Below are positions 1 to 10,170 of a stretch of 64,000 bases of DNA, piece by piece. Origin of the DNA: Sphingobacterium lactis (GTDB taxonomy: Bacteria > Bacteroidota > Bacteroidia > Sphingobacteriales > Sphingobacteriaceae); NCBI RefSeq assembly GCF_011046555.1, contig NZ_CP049246.1, forward strand, positions 2,294,001 to 2,358,000. The letters are read 5' to 3'. The notes beneath the pieces are model-generated. The model had not been told where the DNA came from, did no database searches, and saw only the letters and a list, made by a program, of their open reading frames with translations. The position numbers and the translations under genes were made by a program. Position 1 is the stretch's first letter, and the number at the start of each line of letters is the position of its first letter.

Positions 1-1
1 G

Positions 2-3000
2 AAGAATGATGCCATTGAAAAAGTGGCTCCATATCTTTCCGATGAAGAGCTTGCTGAGAAAGCCGCACGCGTGCTGAATGCTATCCGTACGCCTGAGGCT
101 GCACAAGCGTTGCACACAGGGCTCCAGAATGCGCCTAGCGAGAAGATCGCCATGGGTATTACTGCTGCTTTGGGAGACTTGGAGTACGCAGAGGCTGAGG
201 CTAAGATTATCGAACTTCTCGGGAATTACAATTCCGATAACTATCAATTGACCGGGCTAACGGCCTTGAGCAAGATCGGTGGGACAGCATCGGCTCCAGT
301 TTTCCTGGAGAAGGCCAAAGCGAAGAATTTTCAATTCGATTCGAGTAATGCTGCTAGCTTAGCTGTCGATTATGCACAGACGCTGGCACGAAAGGAGAAA
401 CATAAAGAAGCAAGCACGTTTGCAAGTACGCTATATAAGCAAGCAGCAGGTGCGAAAGCTTCAACGATACAGGCAGGTGCTATTGCTGTTTTAGCTGATA
501 TCGCCCCCGCAAAACAGAAGAAAGAACTTTTGAAATTGGCGTCTGGTGAAGATAAATTACTTCGTCAGGTAGCCCTAGATCTATTGGCTGAAGATGCTTC
601 TGCAAAAGACCTAGCGAAATTAGCTGGTTCATTGCGCAAGCTCGATGGAGATGCACAAGAAAGCGTTTTGAATTTCTTAGCAGACAAAGAAGCTACGGTA
701 GCCACAAAAGCAATCGAGAAAGGTTTTTCAAGCCTAAAAGATGAAGAGGCAAAGGTTGCCGCATTGCGTACCTTATCGATTCTATCCAAAGGAACAAACA
801 CCGAATTCCTGATCCAACAGATCCCAACGGCATCCGAAAAGGAATTAGCCGAGATCAAGACGCTGCTTCTTACAGCTCCAGAGCAGTCTACTATTGGGCA
901 GGTCAATAAAGCTTTAGCTTCGGCGGATCCAAAAACGCAGGTTGCTTTATTGGATGTGCTGTCCACACGCACCAATGCCGAGTCAGCTGCTGCTGTATTG
1001 CCATTAACCGCGTCTACAGATCCAGCAGTGAAGTTAGCCGCCTATAAAGCATTGCCTACCGTTGTCAATAGGGATAACTTGGAAGCTGTAATCCGTTTGA
1101 TGGATTCGGCATCTCCAGAGGAACTTGTATTCGCTCAGGAAGCCGCAATCATCGCCATCAATTCAGGAGCGAACAAGGATGCTGATATCCAACGCTTGGC
1201 AGGTAATATTTCCCGCTCGGCAGCACCGTCAGCAGGAAAATATTTCCCTATTTTCGCCGGTGTCGGTGGTCCTGAAGCATTACAGGCTGTACAAAACTAT
1301 GTCGGTACTGAAGGGCCGTTGAAAGCGGAAGCCATCAAGGCGTTAGCAAATTGGACGAATGCAGAATCCTTACCGACGTTGATCCGTCTGTCAAAAACAG
1401 AAAAAGACCCAGCAATCTTTGAAACGGTATTCAGCGGATTGATCAAGCAATTGAATGCCAGTGAGGTGAATCCCGAACAGAAAACATTATTGCTACGTGA
1501 TGCCTTTGCATTGGCACAAAATACAAAGCAAAAGCGCGCAGCACTTAATAACCTGCAGTCCACAGGGACCTATAATGCCCTGATCTTTGCTAGCAAGTAC
1601 ATGGATGATGCGGAACTGGGTGGTGCGGCAAGCAACGTTGCGATGAATATCGCGATGGACCATAAAGATTATGTGGGATCAGATGTTCGCGCGATCTTGA
1701 ATAAAGCGGCAGAGAAACTGTCCGGAAGTGAGAGTTCGTATCTGAAAGAGGCCATTGTTCGTCATTTGGCCGAGATGCCAAGCGAGCAGGGCTATGTTTC
1801 CATCTTCAATGGCAAAGATCTGACCGGTTGGAAAGGTTTGGTGGAGAATCCGATTGCCCGTGCGAAAATGTCAAAAGCTGAACTTGCGAAGAAACAGGCG
1901 GAAGCTGACAAGAAAATGCGGGAGAGTTGGTCTGCCATCAATGGCGACCTGGTGTTTTCTGGCCACGGCGATAATATTGCCACGGTGAAGCAATACGGTG
2001 ATTTTGAAATGTTGGTTGACTGGAAGTTGGATCCGAACGGAAAAGAACCGGATGCAGGTGTATACTTGCGCGGAACGCCACAGGTGCAGATCTGGGATAT
2101 CTCCCGTACCAATGTCGGAGCGCAGGTTGGTTCCGGAGGCTTGTACAATAACACGAAAAACCCGAAAGACCCATCCAAAGTAGCAGATAATGCACTTGGG
2201 GAATGGAATAACTTTAAAATCCGAATGGTTGGCGAGAAAGTCTCCGTTTGGTTGAATGGTGAATTGGTTGTTGACCAGGTTACGTTAGAGAACTATTGGG
2301 ACCGTAATCAATCGATTTTCCCAACGGAACAGATCGAATTGCAGGCGCACGGATCCCGCGTGTGGTACCGTGATATCTTTGTGAGGGAAATTCCACGCCA
2401 AGAGATTTCCACATTAAGCGATCAGGAAAAAAAGGAGGGATTTGAACTTTTATTCGATGGAACCAACCTCGATAAATGGACGTCATCTCCGGCTTATGAA
2501 ATAACGAAGCAAGGTTATATTCGTTCGAATCCGGACGCGAAATTCGGAAAGAACCTCTATACGAAGAATCAATATGGCGATTTCATCTACCGTTTTGAGT
2601 TCAAGCTAACGCCTGGAGCGAACAATGGTATTGGCATCCGCACGCCATTGGAAGGTGATGCAGCCTATGCAGGTATGGAAATCCAGGTTTTGGACGATAC
2701 GGCAGATGTATACAAGAACCTAAAACCCTATCAGTACCACGGATCAGTTTATGGGATTATTGCGGCCAAGCGAGGTGCATTAAATCCTGTCGGTGAATGG
2801 AATACTGAGGAGATCCGCGTTCAAGGCAACAAGATCAAGGTGACGGTGAATGGAAAGGTCATCGTTGACGGCGATCTGCAGGAAGCTAGCAAGAATGGGA
2901 CAGCCGATGGCAAGCAACATCCTGGACTGCAGAATGCTACCGGTCATATCGGATTCCTAGGCCATGGCACGGAAGTATTTTTCCGCAATATCCGTATTAA

Positions 3001-3010
3001 ATCATTATAG
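2..3010 (+). CDS. HEAT-repeat / DUF1080 (3-keto-disaccharide hydrolase-type) protein, 5' end missing
   Basis: The frame is open from the first bases of the window, so the real start lies upstream; the GTG at 23 is only the first start-like codon. Counting from there, residues 1 to about 590 are Ala/Leu/Lys-rich helical repeats of HEAT type. They are followed by two DUF1080 domains, at about 591-785 (VSIFNGKDLTGW) and 806-993 (FELLFDGTNLDKW). DUF1080 is a concanavalin-like beta-sandwich fold found in 3-keto-disaccharide hydrolases and in many secreted Bacteroidetes and Planctomycetes proteins. Two DUF1080 copies on a HEAT scaffold suggest an exported sugar-binding or sugar-cleaving protein, but substrate and signal peptide cannot be seen. 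A strong terminator follows the stop. Confidence 0.85.
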   Translation, partial: KNDAIEKVAPYLSDEELAEKAARVLNAIRTPEAAQALHTGLQNAPSEKIAMGITAALGDLEYAEAEAKIIELLGNYNSDNYQLTGLTALSKIGGTASAPVFLEKAKAKNFQFDSSNAASLAVDYAQTLARKEKHKEASTFASTLYKQAAGAKASTIQAGAIAVLADIAPAKQKKELLKLASGEDKLLRQVALDLLAEDASAKDLAKLAGSLRKLDGDAQESVLNFLADKEATVATKAIEKGFSSLKDEEAKVAALRTLSILSKGTNTEFLIQQIPTASEKELAEIKTLLLTAPEQSTIGQVNKALASADPKTQVALLDVLSTRTNAESAAAVLPLTASTDPAVKLAAYKALPTVVNRDNLEAVIRLMDSASPEELVFAQEAAIIAINSGANKDADIQRLAGNISRSAAPSAGKYFPIFAGVGGPEALQAVQNYVGTEGPLKAEAIKALANWTNAESLPTLIRLSKTEKDPAIFETVFSGLIKQLNASEVNPEQKTLLLRDAFALAQNTKQKRAALNNLQSTGTYNALIFASKYMDDAELGGAASNVAMNIAMDHKDYVGSDVRAILNKAAEKLSGSESSYLKEAIVRHLAEMPSEQGYVSIFNGKDLTGWKGLVENPIARAKMSKAELAKKQAEADKKMRESWSAINGDLVFSGHGDNIATVKQYGDFEMLVDWKLDPNGKEPDAGVYLRGTPQVQIWDISRTNVGAQVGSGGLYNNTKNPKDPSKVADNALGEWNNFKIRMVGEKVSVWLNGELVVDQVTLENYWDRNQSIFPTEQIELQAHGSRVWYRDIFVREIPRQEISTLSDQEKKEGFELLFDGTNLDKWTSSPAYEITKQGYIRSNPDAKFGKNLYTKNQYGDFIYRFEFKLTPGANNGIGIRTPLEGDAAYAGMEIQVLDDTADVYKNLKPYQYHGSVYGIIAAKRGALNPVGEWNTEEIRVQGNKIKVTVNGKVIVDGDLQEASKNGTADGKQHPGLQNATGHIGFLGHGTEVFFRNIRIKSL

Positions 3011-3031
3011 GGAAATATACATTCAACATAC

Positions 3032-3061
3032 AGCGTCAGTAGTTATACTGACGCTTTTTTT
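3032..3061 (+). terminator. Rho-independent terminator after the DUF1080 gene
   Basis: Perfect 9-bp stem AGCGTCAGT/ACTGACGCT with a 6-nt loop, followed by a run of T. Confidence 0.85.
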
Positions 3062-3145
3062 GTTCGTAAAAAAGAGTTGACACAACGATTTATCAGGTTA
3101 TATTCTCGTATTATTGTTCTGAAAACCTTATTAATTTTGAATTGC

Positions 3146-5479
3146 ATGCAGAAAAAAAAGCTCATTGTCCCATTCCTTCTGTTTGGGGCCATTTCCGTTG
3201 CGCAGGCACAGTTAGCACCCCTGACTGTAGACAAAATCATGCGCGATCCGAAATGGATGGGAACCTCGCCAAGTAATTACCGTTGGTCCGATAACAGTGC
3301 CTATCTGTTTTTTGATTGGAACCCTGAGGGAAAAGATAAGCCAGATGTCTATCGATTGGATGTCTCCACACAGAAATATACCCTGTCCACTGACAGCATT
3401 GCGAAATTGGCGTCAGCACCACGCTATATCTATTCCAAGGATAAATCATTAGCCGTATTTGAGCGGGATGGGGATCTGTATGTCAAGGATATCAAGAAAA
3501 ATAAAATAGTACGCCAAACGGAAACAGCGGCTTGGGAAAATCCGTTAACATTTTTGAACGACAATTCCATTGTATTCCTTCGTGAGGAAAATCTCTACAG
3601 CCTCAATCCGAAGCATTCGACCTTGAAGCAACTTACGAATTTCCAAAAGGGAAAAGCTAAGGGCGAGAGTAAATTGAGTGCCCAAGATGCCTGGTTGAAA
3701 GAAGACCAAGAATCGCTTTTTGAGGTATTTAAGGAAGAAGATCGTAAAAAAGAGAAATCACCGAAGAAAAGCGGATTGAAACCATTGTATCTGGGAGATG
3801 GTTTTTTGGCAGGCGCTTCTGTTAGCTCCGATGGAAAATACATCACCTACCGGTTGGTTTACCCTGCAAAAGGGAACCGGAACACCATTGTTCCTGATTT
3901 CATTACCCGGTCGGGGTATGTGGAGGATCTGAACATGCGGACTAAAGTGGGAAATGAACTGAGCGGTTATAAGACGTTTGTATATCAAGTGGATCGGGAT
4001 ACCGCACTGGAGCTATCTGCATCAACTATTCCTGGTATCAAGGATCTTCCGGCTTACCTCAGTGATTATCCGGAACGCAGGAAAAAACTTCAGGAGGCCA
4101 ATTCGGATCGTGCCGTGTATTGGGGGATTCCTTCCTGGTCTCCAGACGGCCAGATTGCAGTAGTAACGGCCAAGGCGCAGGATAATAAGGATTTATGGTT
4201 ATTGAAGCTCAATCCTGCTGATGGGACGGTTAAGGTACTGGATCGCCAGCATGACGATGCGTGGATCGGAGGTCCGGGTATCGGTCGGGAGGTAAAATGG
4301 TTGAACGACCATATATGCTATTTTCAGAGCGAAGCAACCGGCTATTCCCATTTGTATAGCTACGATATACATACGGATCAAAAGAAACAATTGACCTCGG
4401 GGAATTGGGAGGTGCAATCTGTGGAGCTTTCCAAGGATGGAAAACAGTTTTATATTTCCGCGAACAAGGAGCACCCCGGAATCACCCATTATTATTTGTT
4501 GCCCGTAGCAGGAGGGGAGCTAACGCAAATTACAGGGATGAAGGGTGGAAATGAAGTAACGCTGTCACCGGATGAAAAATGGCTCGCCATCAACCATTCC
4601 ACCATGAATAAACCTTGGGAATTGTACCTACAGCCTAATCGTCCGGGTCGCGAGGCGAAACAGATTACCAAATCAACTACTTCCGAATTTGATAGCTATG
4701 CGTGGCGGAATCCGGATTTGATTTCCTTCAAGAACCGCCATGGGGATGATCTCTATGCGCGGGTATATCCGGCCAAGGATCCACATCCGAGCAAACCAGC
4801 AGTTGTCTTCGTCCATGGTGCGGGCTATCTGCAGAACGTCCATTATTGGTGGAGCCAATATTTCCGGGAATACATGTTCAACAACATGCTCGCTGATAAC
4901 GGCTATACGGTAATCGATATTGACTATACAGCAAGCTCAGGCTACGGCAGGAACCACAGAACCGGAATCTATCGGCATATGGGTGGTAAAGACCTTACGG
5001 ACCAAGTAGACGGTGTAAAATACCTCGTTGATCATTATGGAGTCAATCCGGCAAATGTGGGTATTTATGGTGGATCGTACGGCGGATTCATTACCCTCAT
5101 GGGTCTTTTTACAGAACCCGATGTCTTTAAGTCCGGAGCTGCCCTGCGCTCCGTGACCGACTGGGCACATTACAACCACGGCTATACCTCCAATATCCTG
5201 AATACACCGGTGGAAGATCCAATAGCATTCAAGCGGAGCTCGCCGATATATTTTGCCGATAAACTGAAAGGAAACCTGCTAATGCTCCATGGCATGGTCG
5301 ATGTCAATGTTCAATTTCAGGATATCATTCGCTTGAACCAGCGGTTGATCGAATTGGGGAAAGACAATTGGGACCTCGCGGTTTATCCCGTAGAGGACCA
5401 TGGTTTCGTACAGCCTAGCAGCTGGACAGATGAATACAAACGTATCTATAGGCTCTTTGAAAGAACCTTAAAGAATTAA
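3146..5479 (+). CDS. S9 family (prolyl oligopeptidase / DPP IV-type) serine peptidase, secreted
   Basis: The ATG at 3146 is preferred over the upstream TTG because it opens a clear signal peptide (MQKKKLIVPFLLFGAISVAQAQ), giving 777 aa. Residues about 40-560 look like the beta-propeller of S9 peptidases (repeated SxDGK strands). The C-terminal alpha/beta-hydrolase domain carries the nucleophile motif GGSYGG (Ser about 644), Asp about 719 in HGMVDVN and His about 752 in EDHGF, so the catalytic triad is complete. Family members cleave short peptides, often after proline, in the periplasm. The gene stands alone between terminators. Confidence 0.92.
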   Translation: MQKKKLIVPFLLFGAISVAQAQLAPLTVDKIMRDPKWMGTSPSNYRWSDNSAYLFFDWNPEGKDKPDVYRLDVSTQKYTLSTDSIAKLASAPRYIYSKDKSLAVFERDGDLYVKDIKKNKIVRQTETAAWENPLTFLNDNSIVFLREENLYSLNPKHSTLKQLTNFQKGKAKGESKLSAQDAWLKEDQESLFEVFKEEDRKKEKSPKKSGLKPLYLGDGFLAGASVSSDGKYITYRLVYPAKGNRNTIVPDFITRSGYVEDLNMRTKVGNELSGYKTFVYQVDRDTALELSASTIPGIKDLPAYLSDYPERRKKLQEANSDRAVYWGIPSWSPDGQIAVVTAKAQDNKDLWLLKLNPADGTVKVLDRQHDDAWIGGPGIGREVKWLNDHICYFQSEATGYSHLYSYDIHTDQKKQLTSGNWEVQSVELSKDGKQFYISANKEHPGITHYYLLPVAGGELTQITGMKGGNEVTLSPDEKWLAINHSTMNKPWELYLQPNRPGREAKQITKSTTSEFDSYAWRNPDLISFKNRHGDDLYARVYPAKDPHPSKPAVVFVHGAGYLQNVHYWWSQYFREYMFNNMLADNGYTVIDIDYTASSGYGRNHRTGIYRHMGGKDLTDQVDGVKYLVDHYGVNPANVGIYGGSYGGFITLMGLFTEPDVFKSGAALRSVTDWAHYNHGYTSNILNTPVEDPIAFKRSSPIYFADKLKGNLLMLHGMVDVNVQFQDIIRLNQRLIELGKDNWDLAVYPVEDHGFVQPSSWTDEYKRIYRLFERTLKN

Positions 5480-5487
5480 AAATAACG

Positions 5488-5541
5488 ATTGGCTAATTGG
5501 TAGTATATCCGTAAATTCGTTATAACCACCAATTAGCCAAT
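5488..5541. repeat. 14-bp perfect inverted repeat with 26-nt spacer
   Basis: ATTGGCTAATTGGT at 5488-5501 is mirrored by ACCAATTAGCCAAT at 5528-5541, directly after the S9 peptidase stop. There is no T-run behind it, so it is a poor intrinsic terminator; it may be an mRNA 3'-end stabiliser or a palindromic repeat. Confidence 0.7.
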
Positions 5542-5546
5542 TGATT

Positions 5547-5723
5547 ATGCATTATAACCAAATTCTGTACCTGCTTATTCTGGTTTTTTCCCTGTTAACA
5601 ACCATCGTATTCTTTCTTGACGACAATGCCGAAAACAATAGGGTAGGCTATATCGCTCTAGCCATATTTTGCTTCGTCAACCTATTCTATTACTTCATGT
5701 CCACCTACAAACGAAAAAACTAA
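5547..5723 (+). CDS. Small two-helix membrane protein
   Basis: 58-residue protein from the ATG at 5547 (a TTG lies six bases upstream). It has two hydrophobic helices, about residues 6-23 and 34-50, separated by a short acidic loop (LDDNAENN), and ends in a basic tail (YKRKN). That is a convincing small inner-membrane topology with both ends probably cytoplasmic. No family was recognised. It starts inside the right arm of the inverted repeat at 5488-5541. Confidence 0.5.
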   Translation: MHYNQILYLLILVFSLLTTIVFFLDDNAENNRVGYIALAIFCFVNLFYYFMSTYKRKN

Positions 5724-5823
5724 AAATACAAGCACCCATCCAAAAAATAACTCCTAAAGCCCAACACCCAAAAATGACAAAAGACGACCCTCAAGCCGCC
5801 TTTCATCTATTTTATTATTTTAA

Positions 5824-5975
5824 ATCTCACATCTCGCATCTCATTTCTCCCACTTAATATCACACATCTCAAATCTCACATCTCACTTCTCCCCCTCACA
5901 TCTCGCATCTCATTCCTCCCCCTTAATATCTCACATCTCACATCTCGCATCTCATGTCTCCCCCTCACATCTCCC
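5824..5975. repeat. Degenerate CTCACATCTCGCATCTCA repeat tract next to the 3' end of smc
   Basis: About 150 bp of imperfect copies of a motif around TCTCACATCTCGCATCTCA, separated by CTTCTCCCCC or TTAATATC. On the smc coding strand it reads as a purine-rich GAGATGTGAGAT tract right after the stop. A short copy with the same orientation relative to its upstream gene follows the oxidoreductase gene at 62596. Confidence 0.8.
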
Positions 5976-8900
5976 TTAGGCTACATCCCGCAAATCCACC
6001 GCGACAACGCGTGATACGCCCTGTTCGACCATCGTCACGCCATAGATAATATCCGTGCTGGCAATCGTCCGTTTATTATGCGAAACCACGATAAACTGGG
6101 ATTGATTGGAGAATTCACGGATGATATTATTGAATTTATCGATATTGGTATCATCCAAAGGCGCATCAACCTCATCGAAAATACAGAACGGTGCTGGTTT
6201 CAACAGGTATAGCGAAAACAGAAGTGCTGTTGAAGTCAGGGTCTTCTCACCACCGGAAAGCTGATTGATGGAAAGCGGACGTTTCCCTTTTGGACGGGCA
6301 ACGATGTCAATATCCGACTCCAAAGGATTGTTGGGATCGCTCAGAACGATATCACAGGAATCCTCCTCATTGAATAGCGAGCGGAATACTTTAATAAAGT
6401 TTTCACGAACAGTCGTGAAGGCATACATAAACTTATCGTTGGCCGATTGGTCAATCTCCTGAATGGTACTCATCAGCGATGCCTTGGCTTCCAATAGATC
6501 GGTCTTTTCCTTATTGATAAAGTCATGGCGCTCATTGATCTCATCGTATGCTTCCTTCGCCATAGGGTTGATCGTGCCATAGTCATCCAATTGCTTCTTC
6601 AGTTTTTTGCACCTGATCTCCAACTCCGACAATTCAGGGCGGTTTTCAGGGATTTCATTCTCCAAAAGGTCCTGTAGGTCAATATTGAATTCAACGGATA
6701 AACGTTCCTTCAGCGCATTCAACTCGATCTGTAGCGCTGTACGCTTATCCTTCAATTCCGAAATCAATGCATCGGAAATATCCTTGGATTTGCGGAGCTG
6801 ATTGATTTGCTCCTCCATGTCGTTGACAGCTTTACGAGATTTGAAGAAGTCTTCTTCCATTTCCTGCAGCCCTTTTTCCAACAGTTCCTTCTGCTCGTAC
6901 ATGGACCCCAGGTCCGTGTCCTTGTCATCGACATGGCTTAGCGCTTCTTTCAGATCTAGTTTAACCTGTTCCGCTTCCTGGGTAAATTTCTCGATGCGCT
7001 CGCTCAGCGTATCTTTTTGGGTTTCACGGTATTCCAAATCCCGGAGGATCGTATTGACCTTATTCTGTTGCTGGTGGAATTTGATGTTTTCCTGGTTGAA
7101 AATTGTCGACTTCTCGTTCAAAGATTCACTGATTTCCAGGAAGGCCTCCTCCAAGCGCTGCAATTCGGTTTGGTTACCCGCAGCATTTGCTTTCAACGCT
7201 TCCATAGCCGGTTCAGATTGCGCCAATTGCTGGATAATGCCGGCAACTTTTAGCTCAATATCCTGTTTTCGTTGTTGGCTATTGGTAATGAACGTTTGGT
7301 ACTGTTCCTGCTTGGTCTTAACCGACGTCAATTCATTTGTTAAGCGATTGAGTTGGATCCGATGTTCGTCGATAAATTCTTTTTGGGAACTGCCTTTCAA
7401 ACTGATGGATTCGGATTCTAGTTTTTGCTGATCGACCTGCAGGTCCTCAATCCGCTTTTGTAGGGTCTTAATCTCCTTTGCTAGGTTTTCTAAATTCTTC
7501 GCCCGACCAATACGCTTCCCTTCAAAAAGGCCTACTGAACCACCGCTTAATCCTAATTTATTTTTGGAAAACCTACCTTCACGCTGCAAGATAATACGCT
7601 CATCTTCAGGTAATGGAGATTCCAAGTTGATCTCCTCTTCAGACTTTAGGAGATAAACGTTGTGCAACAGGATGTTACATAACGGTTTGTATTTATCCTC
7701 AACGGAGATGATTTCCATAGCTGAAATCATCCTGTGATCATCCTTTGGTAGGGTGGTAGCTCCTTTTTGGCCATTCAGTGCTTCCAGGACAAAGAAGTTT
7801 GCTCGACCGCGAGATGCATCGCTCAGCAATTGAATCGCCTGTACGGCATCTTCCTTCTGCTCAACAACGTAATGATTCATCACGGGCTCTAGGTAATTTT
7901 CGATGGCCACGCGGTAATCCTCCTTACAGAACAGGATATCCGAAAATAGGGGTGGAGTCTTTTTCCATCCCGCATTTTTTTTCAGAAAGCGGATGGATTC
8001 TGGAAAGCCCTCCAGGTTATCGACCAAGGATTTCGTTAGATTATATTCATTCTGTTTGGCATCGATGACACGAACCTCACGATTTAACTCCTCATTGGTT
8101 TGCTTGATGCGTATTTCGCAATCTTGAATTTGTTGTTGCAGCGCCTCCTCGGTTCGCATTGCACTATCGAACTGCTCCTGTTGGATATGTACACGTTCTT
8201 CCAGCTCGGCAACAATTTTGTTGAATTGGTTCAATTCCACTTCTTTGGATTCCGTATCTGTTGCGGTACGGAGGGATTCCTGCTCCAAGGCATCCTTTTG
8301 GATCCCTAGCACAGCAACTTCCTTCTCCAAGGCATGTATCTGATCTTGCAATGCCCGCGCATTACGGCCAAATTCATCGAATTTGCCTTTCGCATTCAAT
8401 TGTTGTGCGCGCAATTCTTCCACTTCCACCTTGTTGCTGTCCAAATCCTGCTGAACAGTATCCAAGATCTGCTGCTCCTCAAAAAGCTCTTCGTTCAATC
8501 GCTTTACCTGATGCTCGATATGCTGCAATTGTTGCTTGTCATGATTCAGATCGTTCGCCAGGCGTGTTTCCTTTTCCTGAAGGTGGGATAGCTGTGCATT
8601 CTTGATCTTTTTCTCCGACTCATACGACCTGATCTTATTGATATATTCCTGAGTCGCCTTTTGCTGGGCCGAAAGATGTTGTTCTTTTACTAGGATATCA
8701 TTCTTCGAAGCCTGTACGCCCTGTTCCTTACTTTCCAGTAGCGAAACGACTTCCTGAAGTTTTTCTTTCTGTCCTTCTTCCTGCTCGTTGATGCGCATCA
8801 GGTCGGTGTGGAAATTTTCCAACTTATAATACGCCAAATCGATGCTGGATTCCTTGTATTCCTCCTTTAACTTGAAATATTTTTCTGCCTTCTTGGCTTG

Positions 8901-9521
8901 ATTTTCCAGGGTCTTCAGGTTTTTATTGATCTCGAACAAGAGATCATCTACCCGGGAAAGATCAGCTTCCGTATCGCGCAACTTTGCAAGGGTTTGTTTC
9001 TTGCGAACCTTATATTTGGATATTCCAGAAGCTTCTTCGAAGAGGTTTCTACGGGAGTTGTCCTTATTGGCAATAATTTCATCGATCATCTTCAATTCGA
9101 TGATGGAATAAGTGTCCGATCCAATACCCGTATCGAGGAATAGATCGGTAATATCCTTCAATCGACATTTCACATCATTCAAACGGTACTCACTTTCTCC
9201 AGTTCGGAAAAGTTTTCTAGTAATGGTCACGGTGGTAAATTCCGTCGGCAGGATATTTTTGGTATTGTCGAAGGTCAAGGAAACTTCGGCGAGGTTGGCT
9301 GGTTTGCGGTTCTTGGTTCCGTTAAAGATAATGTTCTCCATCTTATCGGAGCGTAGGTTCCGGGTGCTCTGTTCACCAAGGACCCAGCGCATCGCATCCA
9401 CAACGTTAGATTTTCCACAGCCGTTCGGGCCAACGATAGCCGTAACCCCTTCATTGAAATTGATGGTTACCTTGTCCCCAAAACTCTTGAATCCTTTGAT
9501 CTCTAACTTCGTTAACTGCAT
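5976..9521 (-). CDS. smc: Chromosome segregation protein SMC
   Basis: The start is set at the ATG at 9521 (MQLTKLEIKGFKSF), the conserved N terminus of SMC; in-frame codons upstream add an unrelated leader. The 1181 aa match the usual length. Walker A GPNGCGKS is at residues 31-38, followed by a long heptad-rich coiled coil, a hinge at about 510-680 and a second coiled coil. The ABC signature LSGGEK (about 1087) and Walker B FCIFDEVDAPLDD (about 1110) close the ATPase head. SMC dimers with ScpA and ScpB form the condensin that compacts and resolves chromosomes; scpA and scpB are not in the window. Confidence 0.98.
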   Translation of the reverse strand: MQLTKLEIKGFKSFGDKVTINFNEGVTAIVGPNGCGKSNVVDAMRWVLGEQSTRNLRSDKMENIIFNGTKNRKPANLAEVSLTFDNTKNILPTEFTTVTITRKLFRTGESEYRLNDVKCRLKDITDLFLDTGIGSDTYSIIELKMIDEIIANKDNSRRNLFEEASGISKYKVRKKQTLAKLRDTEADLSRVDDLLFEINKNLKTLENQAKKAEKYFKLKEEYKESSIDLAYYKLENFHTDLMRINEQEEGQKEKLQEVVSLLESKEQGVQASKNDILVKEQHLSAQQKATQEYINKIRSYESEKKIKNAQLSHLQEKETRLANDLNHDKQQLQHIEHQVKRLNEELFEEQQILDTVQQDLDSNKVEVEELRAQQLNAKGKFDEFGRNARALQDQIHALEKEVAVLGIQKDALEQESLRTATDTESKEVELNQFNKIVAELEERVHIQQEQFDSAMRTEEALQQQIQDCEIRIKQTNEELNREVRVIDAKQNEYNLTKSLVDNLEGFPESIRFLKKNAGWKKTPPLFSDILFCKEDYRVAIENYLEPVMNHYVVEQKEDAVQAIQLLSDASRGRANFFVLEALNGQKGATTLPKDDHRMISAMEIISVEDKYKPLCNILLHNVYLLKSEEEINLESPLPEDERIILQREGRFSKNKLGLSGGSVGLFEGKRIGRAKNLENLAKEIKTLQKRIEDLQVDQQKLESESISLKGSSQKEFIDEHRIQLNRLTNELTSVKTKQEQYQTFITNSQQRKQDIELKVAGIIQQLAQSEPAMEALKANAAGNQTELQRLEEAFLEISESLNEKSTIFNQENIKFHQQQNKVNTILRDLEYRETQKDTLSERIEKFTQEAEQVKLDLKEALSHVDDKDTDLGSMYEQKELLEKGLQEMEEDFFKSRKAVNDMEEQINQLRKSKDISDALISELKDKRTALQIELNALKERLSVEFNIDLQDLLENEIPENRPELSELEIRCKKLKKQLDDYGTINPMAKEAYDEINERHDFINKEKTDLLEAKASLMSTIQEIDQSANDKFMYAFTTVRENFIKVFRSLFNEEDSCDIVLSDPNNPLESDIDIVARPKGKRPLSINQLSGGEKTLTSTALLFSLYLLKPAPFCIFDEVDAPLDDTNIDKFNNIIREFSNQSQFIVVSHNKRTIASTDIIYGVTMVEQGVSRVVAVDLRDVA

Positions 9522-9612
9522 GAATTGTTTCAAAAAATGTTTGCGAAAATACGGAATTCCAACTACTAATGGAACAGTAGAAAGGGATCCGCTTGACAAC
9601 TAAGGAATTAGC

Positions 9613-10086
9613 CTATGCGAGGATTTCCTGCAGGTAAATAAACTCCGCGGTGTCGCCATCTGCAATCCTAAAAACGCCTTTTGCCGTCCTTAAGTATGCC
9701 GCGATGGCTGTAAGTGCCCAAGCGATTTGCTGGCTGGCACCAAAAGTAGGTTTCGTCAGAAATGTGAAATCATAAAAGTCACCATAATTCTTGATGACAT
9801 CCAGATTTTCGAGTTCCTCGGGGGAAACATCGTTAGCGTCCCATCGCCACGACCATTGCTGGTTGGCAGCTTCCAGCTTTCCTACAGCCTGAAACCGAAA
9901 CGATAGGGAAGTGCCATCTGCATTGGTAAAGGTGATGCTTTTATTTTCCCGATCAACGGTATATTGGTCAAACTGTCCAAATCCATAATTTGCTTCCAAA
10001 TATTCTTGCTGATCGCTGATGAATTCATGTGCCCGCTGGTGCAGCACACGGAAAGCATCATCGATTTTAATCTGATCTAGGCTCAT
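9613..10086 (-). CDS. DUF6882-like cytoplasmic protein
   Basis: 157 aa from the ATG at 10086; the open frame extends further upstream but through terminator DNA. There is no signal peptide. Features are an alpha-helical N terminus (FISDQQEYL), a beta-rich centre, a WSWRWDAND segment like the WxWAW core of DUF6882 proteins, and a helical C terminus (SQQIAWALTAIAAYLRTAKGV). Function is unknown; some family members sit near toxin-immunity loci. It lies 91 bp downstream of the smc start, on the same strand. The family assignment is by eye and moderate. Confidence 0.7.
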   Translation of the reverse strand: MSLDQIKIDDAFRVLHQRAHEFISDQQEYLEANYGFGQFDQYTVDRENKSITFTNADGTSLSFRFQAVGKLEAANQQWSWRWDANDVSPEELENLDVIKNYGDFYDFTFLTKPTFGASQQIAWALTAIAAYLRTAKGVFRIADGDTAEFIYLQEILA

Positions 10087-10116
10087 AGTCCACAATATAA
10101 TGAATCTGTAAAAATA

Positions 10117-10145
10117 AGAAAAGCCCGAATAAATCGGGCCTTCCA
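10117..10145 (-). terminator. Terminator of the DUF4397 lipoprotein gene
   Basis: On the minus strand GCCCGA/TCGGGC pairs across a TTTAT loop and is followed by TTTTCTTATTTTT. Confidence 0.85.
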
Positions 10146-10170
10146 ATTATGGATGTATTATAAAGCTGCC

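Noticed and set aside
5488..5541. Inverted repeat after the S9 peptidase as intrinsic terminator
   Set aside because: Spacer of 26 nt and no T-run; kept only as a repeat.
7778..8605. Long plus-strand ORFs opposite smc
   Set aside because: They are antisense shadows of the coiled-coil coding sequence.
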